DNA from: Craspedostauros australis
Lineage: Eukaryota; Bacillariophyta; Bacillariophyceae; Mastogloiales; Achnanthaceae
Length of the DNA: 64,000 nt
Assembly (NCBI GenBank): GCA_026770025.1
Contig: JAMXDE010000012.1
Span: 1,116,001 to 1,180,000, forward strand
Reading direction: 5' to 3'
In this document: positions 11,390 to 22,362 of the stretch, piece after piece
Numbering within the stretch: the stretch's first letter is position 1
Layout: every line of letters starts with the position of its first letter
Made by a program: the position numbers and the translations under genes
The notes under the pieces: model-generated
Database searches by the model: none
What the model saw: only the letters and a program-made list of their open reading frames with translations
Told to the model about the DNA's origin: nothing

Positions 11390-11807
11390 TCAATGCATGG
11401 AGCATGAATACCTTGCGCAGTGTGAGTTCTGCTTGTACGAATGATGGTAGTTGCGGCATCGCAGCATCGCAACAAGACAGCTCCACCCATTGGGAGGCAG
11501 AAGAGAGAGAGAGAGAGAGAGAGGCGGAGATTGGTGCGATACTTATGCGAGTACAAGACGCCAACCGTTCCCAGAATAGCAACCTAAACTACTAGAGAGA
11601 ACAGAGAGATCATTCTCATGATTTTCTGTGGTAATCGTGTACATGATGTGATGCCTGGTCGGATCCTTGTAACAGTCGTTGAGCAAGATGTTCGTGGTCA
11701 AGCGTTTCAGATGGAGCGCCGGAAGCTTCCCGCTTTTGTCATACAATTGTTGCCAAAGTCTTGCATCATGAGCAGCACCACCCAGGCGAACGTACGAGCA
11801 GACACTG
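11390..11807. other. spacer between convergent genes
   Basis: 418 bases between the stops of uL23m (+) and PIG-P (-). A GA dinucleotide run lies at about 11502-11522. No gene is seen. Confidence 0.5.
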
Positions 11808-12719
11808 TCATCTATCCATGACTATGGAAGTCATGGTTGGTGGCCATTCATCTTGCTGCGTCGTCGCTTGCCCCTCGGACATTCTCCCTGTTTGGTTTGA
11901 ATCGGGATGATTGCCGCTGCTGTTGCCATTGTTTGCAACGTGGTTGGAATGATCATCCATCAGGCCATCGATCGAATCCAGTTTGGGAACCGCAAATGAA
12001 TTCAACATGCCGTAAATGATCGGAACTGCTGTAAAGATGCACACCATCGAAACTGGGAGGTAGACCGACCATTGCTTTCGTGGGTAGTATTCAATGCCCC
12101 TGGTGGTTGATACATTGAGCATTGAATGAATCCTTGTGAGTTTGATGGATGATGGGCGTCAAGAAGAACAAAGTGATCCTGCCGAGCAGAATGATGCGGC
12201 ACCGCGCATACGATCGGTTCATTGGAACATCCTGCTGGTGATCGTGTGCGCATGTCTTTGCGGAGGTCCAAGCTATCGTAGCTCGTATGTAGACACTCAC
12301 CATGACTCAAGGTCGTCCTCCGAGAGCACCGACCATAGAACGTACGAGATCGCCAACGGGATCAGAAGGAAGTGGCATGTGAAGCACGTTTGCTGATTTC
12401 TCAAAACAATGAAGGGCAAGGATATTTGCATTTTATGTACGTATGCGACAAACGAAGAAGGTGTGCAGGTTAGTCATCTTGCCATGGTCATGGTCATGTA
12501 TTCTACATCCCATACTCATACAATGGATTCCAGCAAGCATCAAGCATCAAACATGGACGCATAGCTCACTCTTGATCGCTCGGATTGCGGTCCTCACAAG
12601 AGACCGCCGTGTTGTGTTCGTACCTCAAAAGGCGACTCCGGAGTGTACTTCGAATCGACAGCAGCCGCAACATCGTGCTTGTCTTGGCCGTCTTTGCACG
12701 GCTGCGATCGTGGGGTCAT
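11808..12719 (-). CDS. PIGP: GPI N-acetylglucosaminyltransferase subunit P (PIG-P), 3 exons
   Basis: Reconstructed by hand: exon 1 12719-12624 (ATG at 12719), exon 2 12392-12301, exon 3 12099-11808, with borders GTACGA/TCAG and GTGAGT/CCAG, phases 0 and 2, for 159 residues. Joined, the protein shows the PIG-P order: YTPESPFE, a first TM helix (LLIPLAISYVLWSVL), EDDLESWGIEYYPRKQW, a second TM helix (VYLPVSMVCIFTAVPIIYG), then LDSIDGLMDD. The spacing between the PFE motif and the Trp of the first helix matches the family as I recall it. PIG-P is a small subunit of the ER enzyme that transfers GlcNAc to phosphatidylinositol, the first step of GPI-anchor synthesis. The hydrophilic C-terminal ~45 residues are extra. 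No single exon is long enough to be noticed alone. Confidence 0.87.
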
Positions 12720-13162
12720 GGCTGAAGAACACGGCTGATGCCGTCGCTCTTGTTGTGTGTCATTTGGGAGAGAGCCCGCATCGTGGATGCTTCGTTGATG
12801 CGAAATCGTGGACCGCGCCAACAACACGAAAGAAGCGGCATCAAGTATCTTGTTGTAGTCGACTGACTCAAATACGACACGATTTCTGGGACGAAGCCAA
12901 ACGAAGATCTCTTCTCGTTTTCTTGTGCGTGTTGGCGGCAAACACAAACACGAGACAAAAGAGACAAAAGCGATGCAACGCGAAGACAACATCCGCAACA
13001 TCTGCCCAAGAGAGCAAACTTACCTACGACTACTACTTACACTCATAGTCGTACCAACTGTCTCGTTGCATGCCCTCTGCCGCATTTGCACAATCCATCC
13101 ATCCAGCCAGCCGGCCTTTGTGAGGAGGTATCGTTGTGTCCGAACCTAATCACAGCTTCTCA
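12720..13162. other. intergenic region, divergent promoters
   Basis: 443 bases between the start codons of PIG-P (-) and UBA3 (+). An open frame continues upstream of the PIG-P ATG to about 13001, but its composition is not protein-like. Confidence 0.5.
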
Positions 13163-14774
13163 ATGGTGAAACGTTCTCTGTCGGAAATGGAACAAAAGAC
13201 AGAGCAGCCTTCGCCCATGGTGAGTTCGGGTGTGCGGTCTTCCGCTGCGAGACGTGTGCGTGTTGTGCGATTGCTTCGTCGAGAGTGCTGGGAGCATGCT
13301 CGTACACACGATGGTGACTGTGGTTGCGATCCATCCTGCTGATGCATCGTCTTCATAGAATACTTGTACTAATACTTGTACTGATACTCGTACCTGTGCT
13401 CATGCTTCTGTACTCCACCACGATGATGAAATGCAGCAAGTGGAACAAGCACCAGGAGCCCCCCAGCGGGGATCCCTGCTGACCTTGCTCAGCCGGCCGT
13501 CGCCATACTCGAATGAATTCGGAACGCTGCCCATCGGAGAGTTCGAACCCATCGCAAAGCCACCATCCGGAACGGCCATCTCGGACCTCCCACCAAGTCT
13601 GCTCACCGCCGCAAAGGTCCTGGTGATCGGGGCGGGGGGCCTTGGTTGCGAGATCCTGAAGGATCTGGCCATGTCGGGGATTTCAAACGTGCACGTCATC
13701 GATCTGGACACGATCGACGTGACCAACCTCAATCGACAATTCTTGTTCCGCCAGAAGGACGTGGGCTCATCCAAGGCCGAGGTTGCCGCCGCATTCATCA
13801 ACAAGCGCTGCCCGTGGATGAAAGTCGTCGCGCATCATGGCAACATCAAGGATAAGGCGGCGGATTTCTATTCCACCTTCAACGTCATCATCAGCGGTCT
13901 CGACAACGTGGAGGCACGTCGGTGGCTGAATGCTACCGTTTGCGGATTGGTAGAATTGGACGAGGATGGAGATCCGGACCCCTCCACCATCATCCCCATC
14001 GTGGACGGCGGAACGGAGGGCTTCGCGGGACAGGCGCGTATCATATTTCCTCGCATCACCTCCTGCTTCGAGTGTTCGTTGGATGCCTTCCCTCCGCAGC
14101 GCAACTTTCCGCTGTGCACCATCGCCGAGACACCGAGACGACCGGAGCATTGCATCGCCTACGCGTCAATCCTTCAATGGCCGAAGGAATTCCCGGACAA
14201 GAAGCTGGACAAGGACTCGCCGGAGGACATGCAGTGGGTGTACCAGCAGGCGCTGGCGAGAGCGGAGCAGTACAGCATCCCCGGCGTCACCTACATGCTA
14301 ACCATGGGCGTGGTCAAGAACATCATACCCGCAGTCGCCAGCACCAACGCTATCGTGTCTGCTGCCTGCGTCGGCGAAGTCGTCAAGCTGCTCACGTTCA
14401 TGAGCCAGACCCTCAACACCTACATGATGTACATGGGATCGCAGGGCGTGTACTCCCACACCTTCGTCTACGAACGCAAGGACGATTGCGCCGTATGCAC
14501 GAGCGCCATTCGCAAGCTGGTCCTCAAGCGCACCGACACGCTCAACCAACTCATCCAGCAGCTCAAGGAAGGTGATCTGCGCTTGCAATCGCCCAGCATG
14601 ACCAGCGGCGGCGGAAAGACGCTGTACATGGTGAAACCCGCCGCACTGGAACAGGCCACGCGACCGAACCTGGACAAGGCAGTCTCTTCCTTGCTCGATG
14701 CTGGAGAAGAAGTGACCGTGACTGACCCCGTCTTGGAGAACATCAGTCTCAGCCTTTCCATCGAATTCGAATGA
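13163..14774 (+). CDS. UBA3: NEDD8-activating enzyme E1 catalytic subunit UBA3 (2 exons)
   Basis: Exons 13163-13219 and 13437-14774 join in phase 0 (GTGAGT/GCAG), giving 464 residues against 463 in human UBA3. The adenylation domain has the ThiF nucleotide motif VIGAGGLGCEILKDLA, DLDTIDVTNLNRQFLF and the metal-site region around GLDNVEARRW. The catalytic Cys is in NFPLCTIAETPR (about residue 246). TNAIVSAACVGEVVKL and the Cys-containing CAVCTSA follow, then a C-terminal ubiquitin-fold domain that recruits the E2 Ubc12. With APPBP1/NAE1 it activates NEDD8 for cullin neddylation. The intron contains a cluster of TACTTGTA/TACTCGTA motifs. Confidence 0.96.
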
Positions 14775-15248
14775 ATCTCTCAACAACATCGAGTACGATA
14801 AAGTTCATGTGTCGGTGAAATCGAAATGCGCACAAATAGAGGGAAATGATTCCACGCTTAAGATTATTGTACATGTGATATTGTGCATGCTGTTTTCTTG
14901 ATCTGTTGCTGGTCTCTCCGGAGTTGTGATGAGGTGTGGCTTGGCGTGTCGAGAATAGGCGAGAACCAAACGTGTTGAACCGTCCGTCGCACACATCCAC
15001 GGTTGGAAATGGCGCCACGACCAGACCAGTACGACTCCGCAGTCACCATCAAAATCCAAAACGAGAAAACAACACATCAACTCCAGCGCACAAATACCAC
15101 TCATCACGCTGATTCAGAGGGGTGAAGACAGAGACAACACTCTCATCAATTGGTGCGTCTTGAAGTCATAATCGACACCTCCGAAGCTTGTTTTGATCAG
15201 CACGAAAGAGCAGAGTGCCCGAGTCCGATCTCCATTGAACCGGCAAAG
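14775..15248. other. intergenic region
   Basis: 474 bases between UBA3 and the first PRORP gene, both on the + strand. An in-frame TTG-initiated extension upstream of the PRORP ATG is not protein-like. Nothing else is seen. Confidence 0.5.
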
Positions 15249-18200
15249 ATGTTCGCCGCCTCGTCTCTGGTTCGACGACGCAAGTATATCTCCACCCATT
15301 TAGGCCGATTGCCAAATGCTGCTGAACGACGATGGAATTCGGGCGATGACGATAGAAGCGGACGTGGGGTTGCCATGTTGCTCAATGCGATCAAGAAGGC
15401 TCCGCGCAACGCTGCACCCAAAAGCGAAGCGGCACAACAAACAAAGAGCAGGCCACCGCAACCGCCTGCAGCACAACCAGCAAGCAAAAACAACGAGGCC
15501 TTTGGCAGCTTCTTTTCCAAGATGCAAAAGAAGCAGCAGGAGGTAAGACCGACCAACCCTATAACACAAGAAGCGGAGCCATCATCGATATCACCGGCAT
15601 CGATGCCACCAAAGCTACGATCGTCAGCGTCAGCACCAACACTTTCTGCGGTGCTGTCCGGGAGGGCTCCAAAATCACAGAAGACGGCTGCAGCTGGAGC
15701 GACGAAAAATCTGGCGTCGTTCTTCGATCAGCTAAATCGTGATCTGGGCAGTTCAGAGACAGTCGATCCGAGTGAAATACGCCCTGCAAACGACGCTGAG
15801 AAGGGAAACAGGACGACAGATGTCAGCAATCCGAACGAAAGCGACGTCACGGGCCGTGGACCCACCGTTGCACAAGCCACGAGCACAAGCAACCAACGGC
15901 CCATTTCGGATTTGTTTCCATCCAGGAAGAGGAGGAGCGCAACCGCCTACAATGAGCACAGATACGATGAGTACATGGCGTTGATGGAAAGAATCACCCA
16001 AAATCCGCAATTTCGCGGAAAGGCCAAGAGATGCGGAGTTTCGGAAGAGACGCAAGATGCGATCGTGCAGTGGTTGGAAGCCGAGGAGGCTGCGATACCC
16101 ACCAGTTTGCCAACACTGGAAAAGGCCGTGTCCGAAGGGCTGACGAAGGAAGAGATGTTGGCTGCCAAAGAGAACTTGCGAGAGGATCTGAAATCTCAGC
16201 GCAAGGCATTCCATGACAAGTTCGGTTGGACCGAAGCGGAATGCGAAGTGGCGATAGGTGCATTGATCCAAACTGGCAACCGCTGCGCAAAGACGTCAAA
16301 CGCAGGCCCGTTGGATGTGGCCTGGCGCAAGATGAAGGAGATTGGCTATTCCATGAACAAGAACATGCTGAACAACTACCTCTTCGTCAGTTCCACCTTT
16401 TCACCGTCCCTGTCATCGTCGACTTCCAGATCATCGACTTCGTCGATATTGCCAGACAAAGGATTGCATTCCAACATTCTTGATCTCTTGGGTGCCACCC
16501 GCACCAAGGGATCAGGGTCGGCACTGTCATCATTGTCGCCGATATCCACCCTGAATGACGAAGATGACAGAAACATCGACTATTCTTCTTTCGGAAACAA
16601 CAACATGCCATCCAGCGCGACATCGAGCAGCAGCATCGATAATAGTGGCATCCGCGATGGAGGCTTTGGCGACGATGTACCACTGCATTCGAACGCCGCG
16701 CCAATTGATATTGCGACGGAGACCGCCATTTGCCAGGACACGCTGTTCGAACCATCTGAACAGAGTCTGAGTATCCGTGTAAGGCTGCTGGTCTCACAAG
16801 GCAATCCCAGAGAAGCTGAGGCCTTGCTCGACGGCAACAGGAAGGAAGGTGACGTGCTGCGTCTGCGAACGTACGCTCCGATATTCGAAAGCTATCTCAA
16901 CGCGGGGGATGTCCTACCAGGCATGATGCTGTATGCCAAGATGAGGAATTCGGAAGGTGTCTTTCTTCAGCCTGAAAACTACGTTCAGCTGATTGCATCG
17001 CTGGCGGAGAATGGATTCCTCAAGCCCGATGCTCCTGTGATTCCAGAAATCGCCGACGTTGGCTACGATGTCGCCTCTGGTCCAGAGCTGATGGACCGAC
17101 TGGCCGCGGATATGGCGGAAGACGTTCTGGAAATATCCGCAGCAGCTGCCAAGCGGCTCTACAATTCCATCCAAGCTGGATTTGCGGGTGAGGAATGCAG
17201 CAAGGACTTGCAACCCCTTCATATTTTGGAACCGTTGCAGGTCTGCAACGCGCCAGCCGATCCGAAGGAGGTGATCGCCGACCGCGTCGCAGTGGACGAA
17301 AGAACCGGCAAGTGCCCGCGATCGGGTGTTCAGCTGCGATTGATCCCTCTTGGAGACCAGCACAAACGCCAGCTGCGAGATGGATTGATTCATTTGACTG
17401 CCGAGGCTTACGGAGAGCGGCACAAAACAGAACCCACTCTTGCTGTTGATAGCTTGAACGAGTTCAGCACGTGGCTTGAGTAAGTGCAATTCGATTGAAA
17501 GATGGCATAACATGCTGTTGTCTGCTTGGTTTTGATGCTTCAAGTTTGGAACATGCCGTTCCTTCTCGTCATGACCGACTATGCTAACTTTGCCACGTTT
17601 GTTATCTCTTGCACCCTCCTCTCCTCTCCACCCCAAAACCCTCCCCGGCTCTCTGCGTTGTTGCAATTCACAGCACACGGGAAGGCAGGCCATTTACGGC
17701 GATCATTGATGGTGCGAATGCTGCGTACTACATGCAAAACTACGACGAAGGGCGGTTCAATTTTCATCAGATTGAGTTCGTCGTCAACACTCTGGAGGAG
17801 ATGGGCGAACAAGTTTTGGTCGTGATCCCGGAACGGTACATGCAGAAGACTTTCATGGTCCACAAGACCACGGGATCATTCCGACAAGTTGTGTCAACAA
17901 CAGAGGATGTTGCTCGGCAGAAACTGCTGCAGGAGGGCAAGCTATACGTCGTCCCATTCGGGATGCTGGACGATTACTACTGGATGTACGCAAGCGTCGC
18001 CGACCAGCGAGCCGCATGCGGCGATGAGAGTATGTTCGTGGAACCCGACAACAAGGAAGGCAGATGGCCTGGCATTCGACCGATGCTGATCTCCAACGAC
18101 AAGATGAGGGATCACAAGCTCTCGCTGTTGGAACCACGTCTGTTCCGCAGGTGGTACAGCAACTTCATTGTCAATTTCACCTTCTCGCCCTTCATCAAAG

Positions 18201-18361
18201 ATGTGCAGCCCAAGAGCGGCATCGGGTTTACCACGGCAGATTTCTACAGCAGGGAGATCCAGGGCAACCCGTCCCCGGATTCGAAATCAACGACGTGGCA
18301 TCTGCCCGTCAGCGATTGGGATGACGGGCATGTGTTTTGCATTCGGATTCCGCGGCACTAA
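15249..18361 (+). CDS. protein-only RNase P (PRORP), mitochondrial-like N-terminus, 2 exons
   Basis: Exons 15249-17479 and 17674-18361 join in phase 2 (GTAAGT/ACAG), restoring TWLDTREGRPFTAIIDGAN, which matches the neighbouring paralogue. The product has 972 residues. The N-terminus (MFAASSLVRRRKYIS) is basic and Ser/Ala-rich, like a mitochondrial presequence. A long disordered linker follows, then a PPR-like helical region (about 240-640), with a further low-complexity Ser-rich insert near residues 380-460. The C-terminal NYN metallonuclease domain shows the catalytic Asp set: DGAN (about 756), DDYYW (about 843-844) and SNDKMRDH (about 886). The central zinc module has CPRSG where a CxxC pair is expected, with WHLP and FC further on. 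The role is 5' maturation of organelle tRNAs. Confidence 0.92.
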
Positions 18362-18463
18362 AAATAACGATGTACGAGAACTCGTAGAGAGCTGCCATGA
18401 TTGCGCTACCCATTGCATGTGTGCATCCATTGTCTTGCTCTAATAGCGTACGTACTCGTGTAT

Positions 18464-20713
18464 TTATGGCTGGTCTGAAGTCATCTGCTCCACCTCTGAT
18501 TTCTGCGGTGGGATCCATATGCATAGCCGTTCAGCTCCCTCCCATTCCGTCACAGGGATGTGCCAAACGAGGTTATCTTTGGTACTGTGCGGATTGCCCT
18601 GGATCTCCTTGCTGAAAAAGTCCGCAGGGATGAAGCTGATGGTCAGATCCTCGTCGTTGAACTTGCCGTCTTTCGGAATCCGGTAGTTCACGATGTGGCA
18701 TGAGCACCATCTTCGAAATTCGCGCGGATCGAGAAGATCGAGCTTGTGATCGCGCATCTGATCGTTCGTGACGAGCATCGGGCGCAGTCCGGGGAACCGA
18801 CCGTCATCGTCCTCAATGGATACGGACAGATCGACATGCGCTCTTGCGACGGTCTGGTTGGAAACGCTGCCGAGCATCCAGTAGTAATCATCCAGGCATC
18901 TTGCCGGGACCTTGTACATCTTACCGCTGGACGTGAGCTCGTCCAAGATTTTCAAATCAGCCTCTGTCAGCATCTGCAAGACACGATGCCGGGCCAGCAT
19001 GAATTTGGGAAGCGTGTACTTGGCTGGCATGATGACCAACGGTCGTTCTCCCATCTTCTCCAGCTCGTCGACCGCCAGCTTGATCTGGTTGTAATGCACC
19101 TGCGCGTGACCGAAGTAGGCAATGTTGGCACCATCGACGATCGCGGTGAATGGCTCGCCTTCGCGGGTGTCCAGCCATTGGGAGAAGTTCGAAAGCTGCT
19201 TGAAGCCATGCTTTTCGTCATCCTCCTTTCCAATCTTTTTGTTGGATCTCTTGAGAAACTCTTGGTGCTGGATCGTGGCCATCTCCAGCAGCGTGTCATG
19301 AACATGCTGCTGTTGCAGTTCATCCAGCTCAAATAGACGAAGCCTTGTCCCAGTTGCCGGACACAGAGCGGTGGAGGTGTTGATCAGAACCTGTCCCATC
19401 ACCGTCTTGGATTCTGTGGATGTTGTTCCATTCAAAGCATGGATGCTTCCATCGGACTGAAACGATTCATCGGAGACTTCTTCAAATGCTCTCGCAATGC
19501 GCAATGCGACTGCCTCTGGTAACTCCAGAATATCGGTCGCCATCTCCGCCATGATATCATCGAACAGCACCGGCCCACTGTCGGCAGAAAAGCCATGATC
19601 CAAGGCACAGTCGATGGGAGGAGAACCAGGGTGGAAGTTGCCATTGCGTGCCAGCATGCTCAGCACCGTGCCGTACGCGTCCGCATCGAACACGACGCCT
19701 GTGGAATTGCGCATCGCGCGGAAGTTCCGCAGCAACGACGATGCGTCATTCGTTTCGCAGTAGTAGTCAATCAACGGCATGAAGGTCCGCAGTCGCTTCC
19801 ATTCTCCCGTCTTGCCCTTATCCGGCAGCGCGGACAGGATCTGCTCGGCCTGCTCGACCTCGCCACGACTCAGGCAGGTCTTGATGCGCAACGTGGTCGT
19901 CTTTTCGGACGGTTGGAAGCAAACGTCGTGCAGGGAGGCGATTTCCATGAGGGTGTCATGCATCTGCGGTTCCAACCCGGCGACGTACATGTACGTGCTG
20001 ATGGCCTTTTCATGCGGGATGAGTCCCATCTCCATCATCTTGCGCCACGCCACGACCAGAGGTAGAGGATTGCGGCGTTTGGCGCACAGGTCACCAAGGT
20101 AGACCAAAGATCGCTTGCCAAACTCGTACTGCGGCTGGGTGTAGCCGAACATGTCGATAAATCGCTCCGTCTGGTCCTTCATCGACTGGATGAACACGTC
20201 AGTTTGCGTCAGTGCAGGTGGCGGCGGTACGTCTGCATCCACGTTCTTGAGATATTCGATGATCGGTTGCATGGTCGCCATGTCATGTCCAGACCTCACA
20301 CGTTTGTTTTCAAGAATATCTTCGATTGCTTCTGCGTAGGCGTCTATCATATCTTGCGATGGGCGACCATCGCTACGGCGGCTGATATCGTCGTTGTTCT
20401 GCACGGCATCCACGCTACTTTCCGAAAGAGTTGCCCATCGTCTTCCCAGGCATGCATCACTGAGTCCATAGCCCATGGTGCTGCGTCGACTCGGTGCCGT
20501 GAAGGAACCACTCGCAGTGATACCAAAGTTGCGATTCCTTCGGAATAGCCTCGTCGAATGATGATGATGATGATGGAAGAGCTGCGTGTGCGACAGTGCG
20601 CGTGTTGATGCGGATGGTGGCATTGATCCCGAATTGGGCTGCAGTGCACGTCCGCATCCCCACGAAAGGCATGCGACGATCAACGAGAGCGAGTTGAGTC
20701 TGAGCAGAGCCAT
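18464..20713 (-). CDS. protein-only RNase P (PRORP), secretory/plastid-like N-terminus
   Basis: 749 residues in one exon from the ATG at 20713; the frame is open further upstream but the signal peptide fixes this start. The N-terminus MALLRLNSLSLIVACLSWGCGRALQPN is hydrophobic and fits a signal peptide followed by a plastid transit peptide (Leu instead of Phe at the junction). A run of six His follows. The PPR-like region contains KMMEMGLIPHEKAISTYMY and AEQILSALPD. The NYN domain shows AIVDGANIAYF, CLDDYYWML and VTNDQMRDHKL, so all four catalytic Asp are present. The zinc module reads LCPATGT, again without the second Cys; WHIP and LCIWIP supply the later His and Cys. It is the paralogue of the adjacent gene, tail to tail with 102 bases between stops. 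Expected role: tRNA 5' processing, probably in the plastid. Confidence 0.92.
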   Translation of the reverse strand: MALLRLNSLSLIVACLSWGCGRALQPNSGSMPPSASTRALSHTQLFHHHHHHSTRLFRRNRNFGITASGSFTAPSRRSTMGYGLSDACLGRRWATLSESSVDAVQNNDDISRRSDGRPSQDMIDAYAEAIEDILENKRVRSGHDMATMQPIIEYLKNVDADVPPPPALTQTDVFIQSMKDQTERFIDMFGYTQPQYEFGKRSLVYLGDLCAKRRNPLPLVVAWRKMMEMGLIPHEKAISTYMYVAGLEPQMHDTLMEIASLHDVCFQPSEKTTTLRIKTCLSRGEVEQAEQILSALPDKGKTGEWKRLRTFMPLIDYYCETNDASSLLRNFRAMRNSTGVVFDADAYGTVLSMLARNGNFHPGSPPIDCALDHGFSADSGPVLFDDIMAEMATDILELPEAVALRIARAFEEVSDESFQSDGSIHALNGTTSTESKTVMGQVLINTSTALCPATGTRLRLFELDELQQQHVHDTLLEMATIQHQEFLKRSNKKIGKEDDEKHGFKQLSNFSQWLDTREGEPFTAIVDGANIAYFGHAQVHYNQIKLAVDELEKMGERPLVIMPAKYTLPKFMLARHRVLQMLTEADLKILDELTSSGKMYKVPARCLDDYYWMLGSVSNQTVARAHVDLSVSIEDDDGRFPGLRPMLVTNDQMRDHKLDLLDPREFRRWCSCHIVNYRIPKDGKFNDEDLTISFIPADFFSKEIQGNPHSTKDNLVWHIPVTEWEGAERLCIWIPPQKSEVEQMTSDQP

Positions 20714-21297
20714 GCCTGATGCCCGATTCGTGACCGTTCCCACGCGGAAGAAACTGCGGTTGTGCGTTAGAACTTGCCGACCAGCTGACCAGCCGACCGA
20801 ATGAATGAATGAATGAGGGGATGAGTTGAATGTGTTGATCGAGCGGATCTTTCGCCTCCGCTCCAACTCTTTAGCAAGTGTGCATTTAATGTAGAGTGGA
20901 GCTGTGCTTGACTTTGGGATCACACAGGAGCTGATACGATTGTTGGCAAAAGTCAGGTGAGCAATCGATCAATCGATCGATGGGACGATCGATCTTGAGA
21001 CTTCATGCGCCAGGCCTCTCTTCTGTTGGCACAATTGGTGGGTGGTCGTTGATGTCTTTGTTCGTTTGTGTGTTGAGATTTTCCCTTCTTGAACTTCCTT
21101 GATTGCCATCAATCAATAGACTCGTTCGATTAAACGGACGACGGTCCGACCAGTGGATCTTCTCCTCAGTGGTGGACGCGGAACTCGAAGGTAGATAGAT
21201 CACTCTACCATCATACTCCATGTACATGCGCAGCTCGTACTCCAAGCAAGTTGGAGGTAATGCAATCGAACCACAATCTTCTACATCTACCACTCTA
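20714..21297. other. intergenic region
   Basis: 584 bases between the PRORP start (-) and the sirtuin stop (-). A GAAT tetramer run lies at about 20800-20817 and a repeated ATCGATC palindromic stretch at about 20963-20994. A minus-strand frame at 21003-21317 overlaps the sirtuin end and is not convincing. Confidence 0.5.
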
Positions 21298-22362
21298 TTA
21301 TCGTTCGTCCTTTCCATCCCCTCTGTTGCGTTGGCGCCTGTTGCTTTGCAGTTTGTCCTTCAGAAGATCTTGGCTTCGACTCGGCAGTTCAGCTTGGATG
21401 GAGACGAGGTCATCGATCCAACCAAGTTCATCGATGAGATCGAGGAAGACGGAGTCGCAATCTCCTTGCGCAAAGAAGTCGCGTCCCTCGCTCTTCCTGT
21501 TGGAAGCACCACGATGATATTCGATGCCCAACTCTTCGCCAACTGGGTCCAGGTTCACGACTGCACGAACTGTCGATTGTGGGACCTTGTAGACGAGCGA
21601 GTTGGCCGGTGACACGACGAGGGATGTGCCTGCCACGATGAGAAGGTCCAACGTTGGCAGATCCTGCGCGGTGCGTTTGAAGAATTCGGCCGGCAGCGAT
21701 CTTCCAAACAGAACCGTCTTGGGCTTGACCAACGGCTTGCCACAGTTGTCGCAGTTGATCGGCGTGGATTCTTTCGGCGCCACGCCTGCACTGTTTTCAT
21801 CGCTATCGCTGCGCGCATCGTAAATGTCCTTGATTCGGGTTTCGACCTTATCACAGAACGCGCCGAAATCCGCGACGTCATGCCCGCAGCCTTCACACGC
21901 GGCTTCGCCGATGGTCCCATGTACGCTGACGATCTTGTCGGCGGGCAGCTGCGCGCAATGCCCATCCAGCCCATCGATGTTCTGCGTGTACACGCGTGTC
22001 AGCTTGTTCGTTTTGACATGCAGCAGCTCCGCGAACCGATGTGCGATGGTCGGCTTCCAGGTCTGATTGCGCGTGCCCAGGATGAACGGCCGTCGCACCT
22101 CGAGGTACGGGAACGCGTTCTGACGAAAGACGCCCCATTCCACGACGTAGGTGGGGTCCTGCTCCATGAGCTGCCTTTGTTGTTGTGTCGCTGTGAGCAG
22201 CTCAGGGCGCAGCGTGTCGTACATGCCGCCCGGCGAACGAAAGTCAGGAATACCCGATGCCACGCTGACGCCGGCGCCCGTCAGCAGTGCGATGGACCGA
22301 CATTGCTCCGACAGGATGAGATTTGCGAGGCCGGCGATGTCTTGTGGTGCCGCGAGCTTCAT
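21298..22362 (-). CDS. NAD-dependent protein deacylase, sirtuin (SIR2 family)
   Basis: 354 residues, one exon. The Rossmann NAD site is LLTGAGVSVASGIPDFRSP near residue 27. TQNIDGLDGH and the catalytic His in VHGTIGEAACEGC follow. A zinc module has CEGCG and CDNCG separated by an acidic insertion of about 45 residues, longer than usual. GTSLVVSPANSL and NLDPVG close the NAD pocket. The sequence looks like the class I group (SIRT1/2/3-like). No targeting peptide is evident, suggesting nucleus or cytosol. The last ~35 residues are charged and variable. Confidence 0.94.
   Translation of the reverse strand: MKLAAPQDIAGLANLILSEQCRSIALLTGAGVSVASGIPDFRSPGGMYDTLRPELLTATQQQRQLMEQDPTYVVEWGVFRQNAFPYLEVRRPFILGTRNQTWKPTIAHRFAELLHVKTNKLTRVYTQNIDGLDGHCAQLPADKIVSVHGTIGEAACEGCGHDVADFGAFCDKVETRIKDIYDARSDSDENSAGVAPKESTPINCDNCGKPLVKPKTVLFGRSLPAEFFKRTAQDLPTLDLLIVAGTSLVVSPANSLVYKVPQSTVRAVVNLDPVGEELGIEYHRGASNRKSEGRDFFAQGDCDSVFLDLIDELGWIDDLVSIQAELPSRSQDLLKDKLQSNRRQRNRGDGKDER

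Noticed and set aside
12594-13001. long N-terminal extension of PIG-P from an ATG at 13001
   Set aside because: The extra ~95 residues are not like any PIG-P; the ATG at 12719 gives a normal start.
21003-21317. 104-codon minus-strand frame overlapping the sirtuin stop
   Set aside because: Starts inside the sirtuin gene and ends in 3' flank; no recognisable domain.
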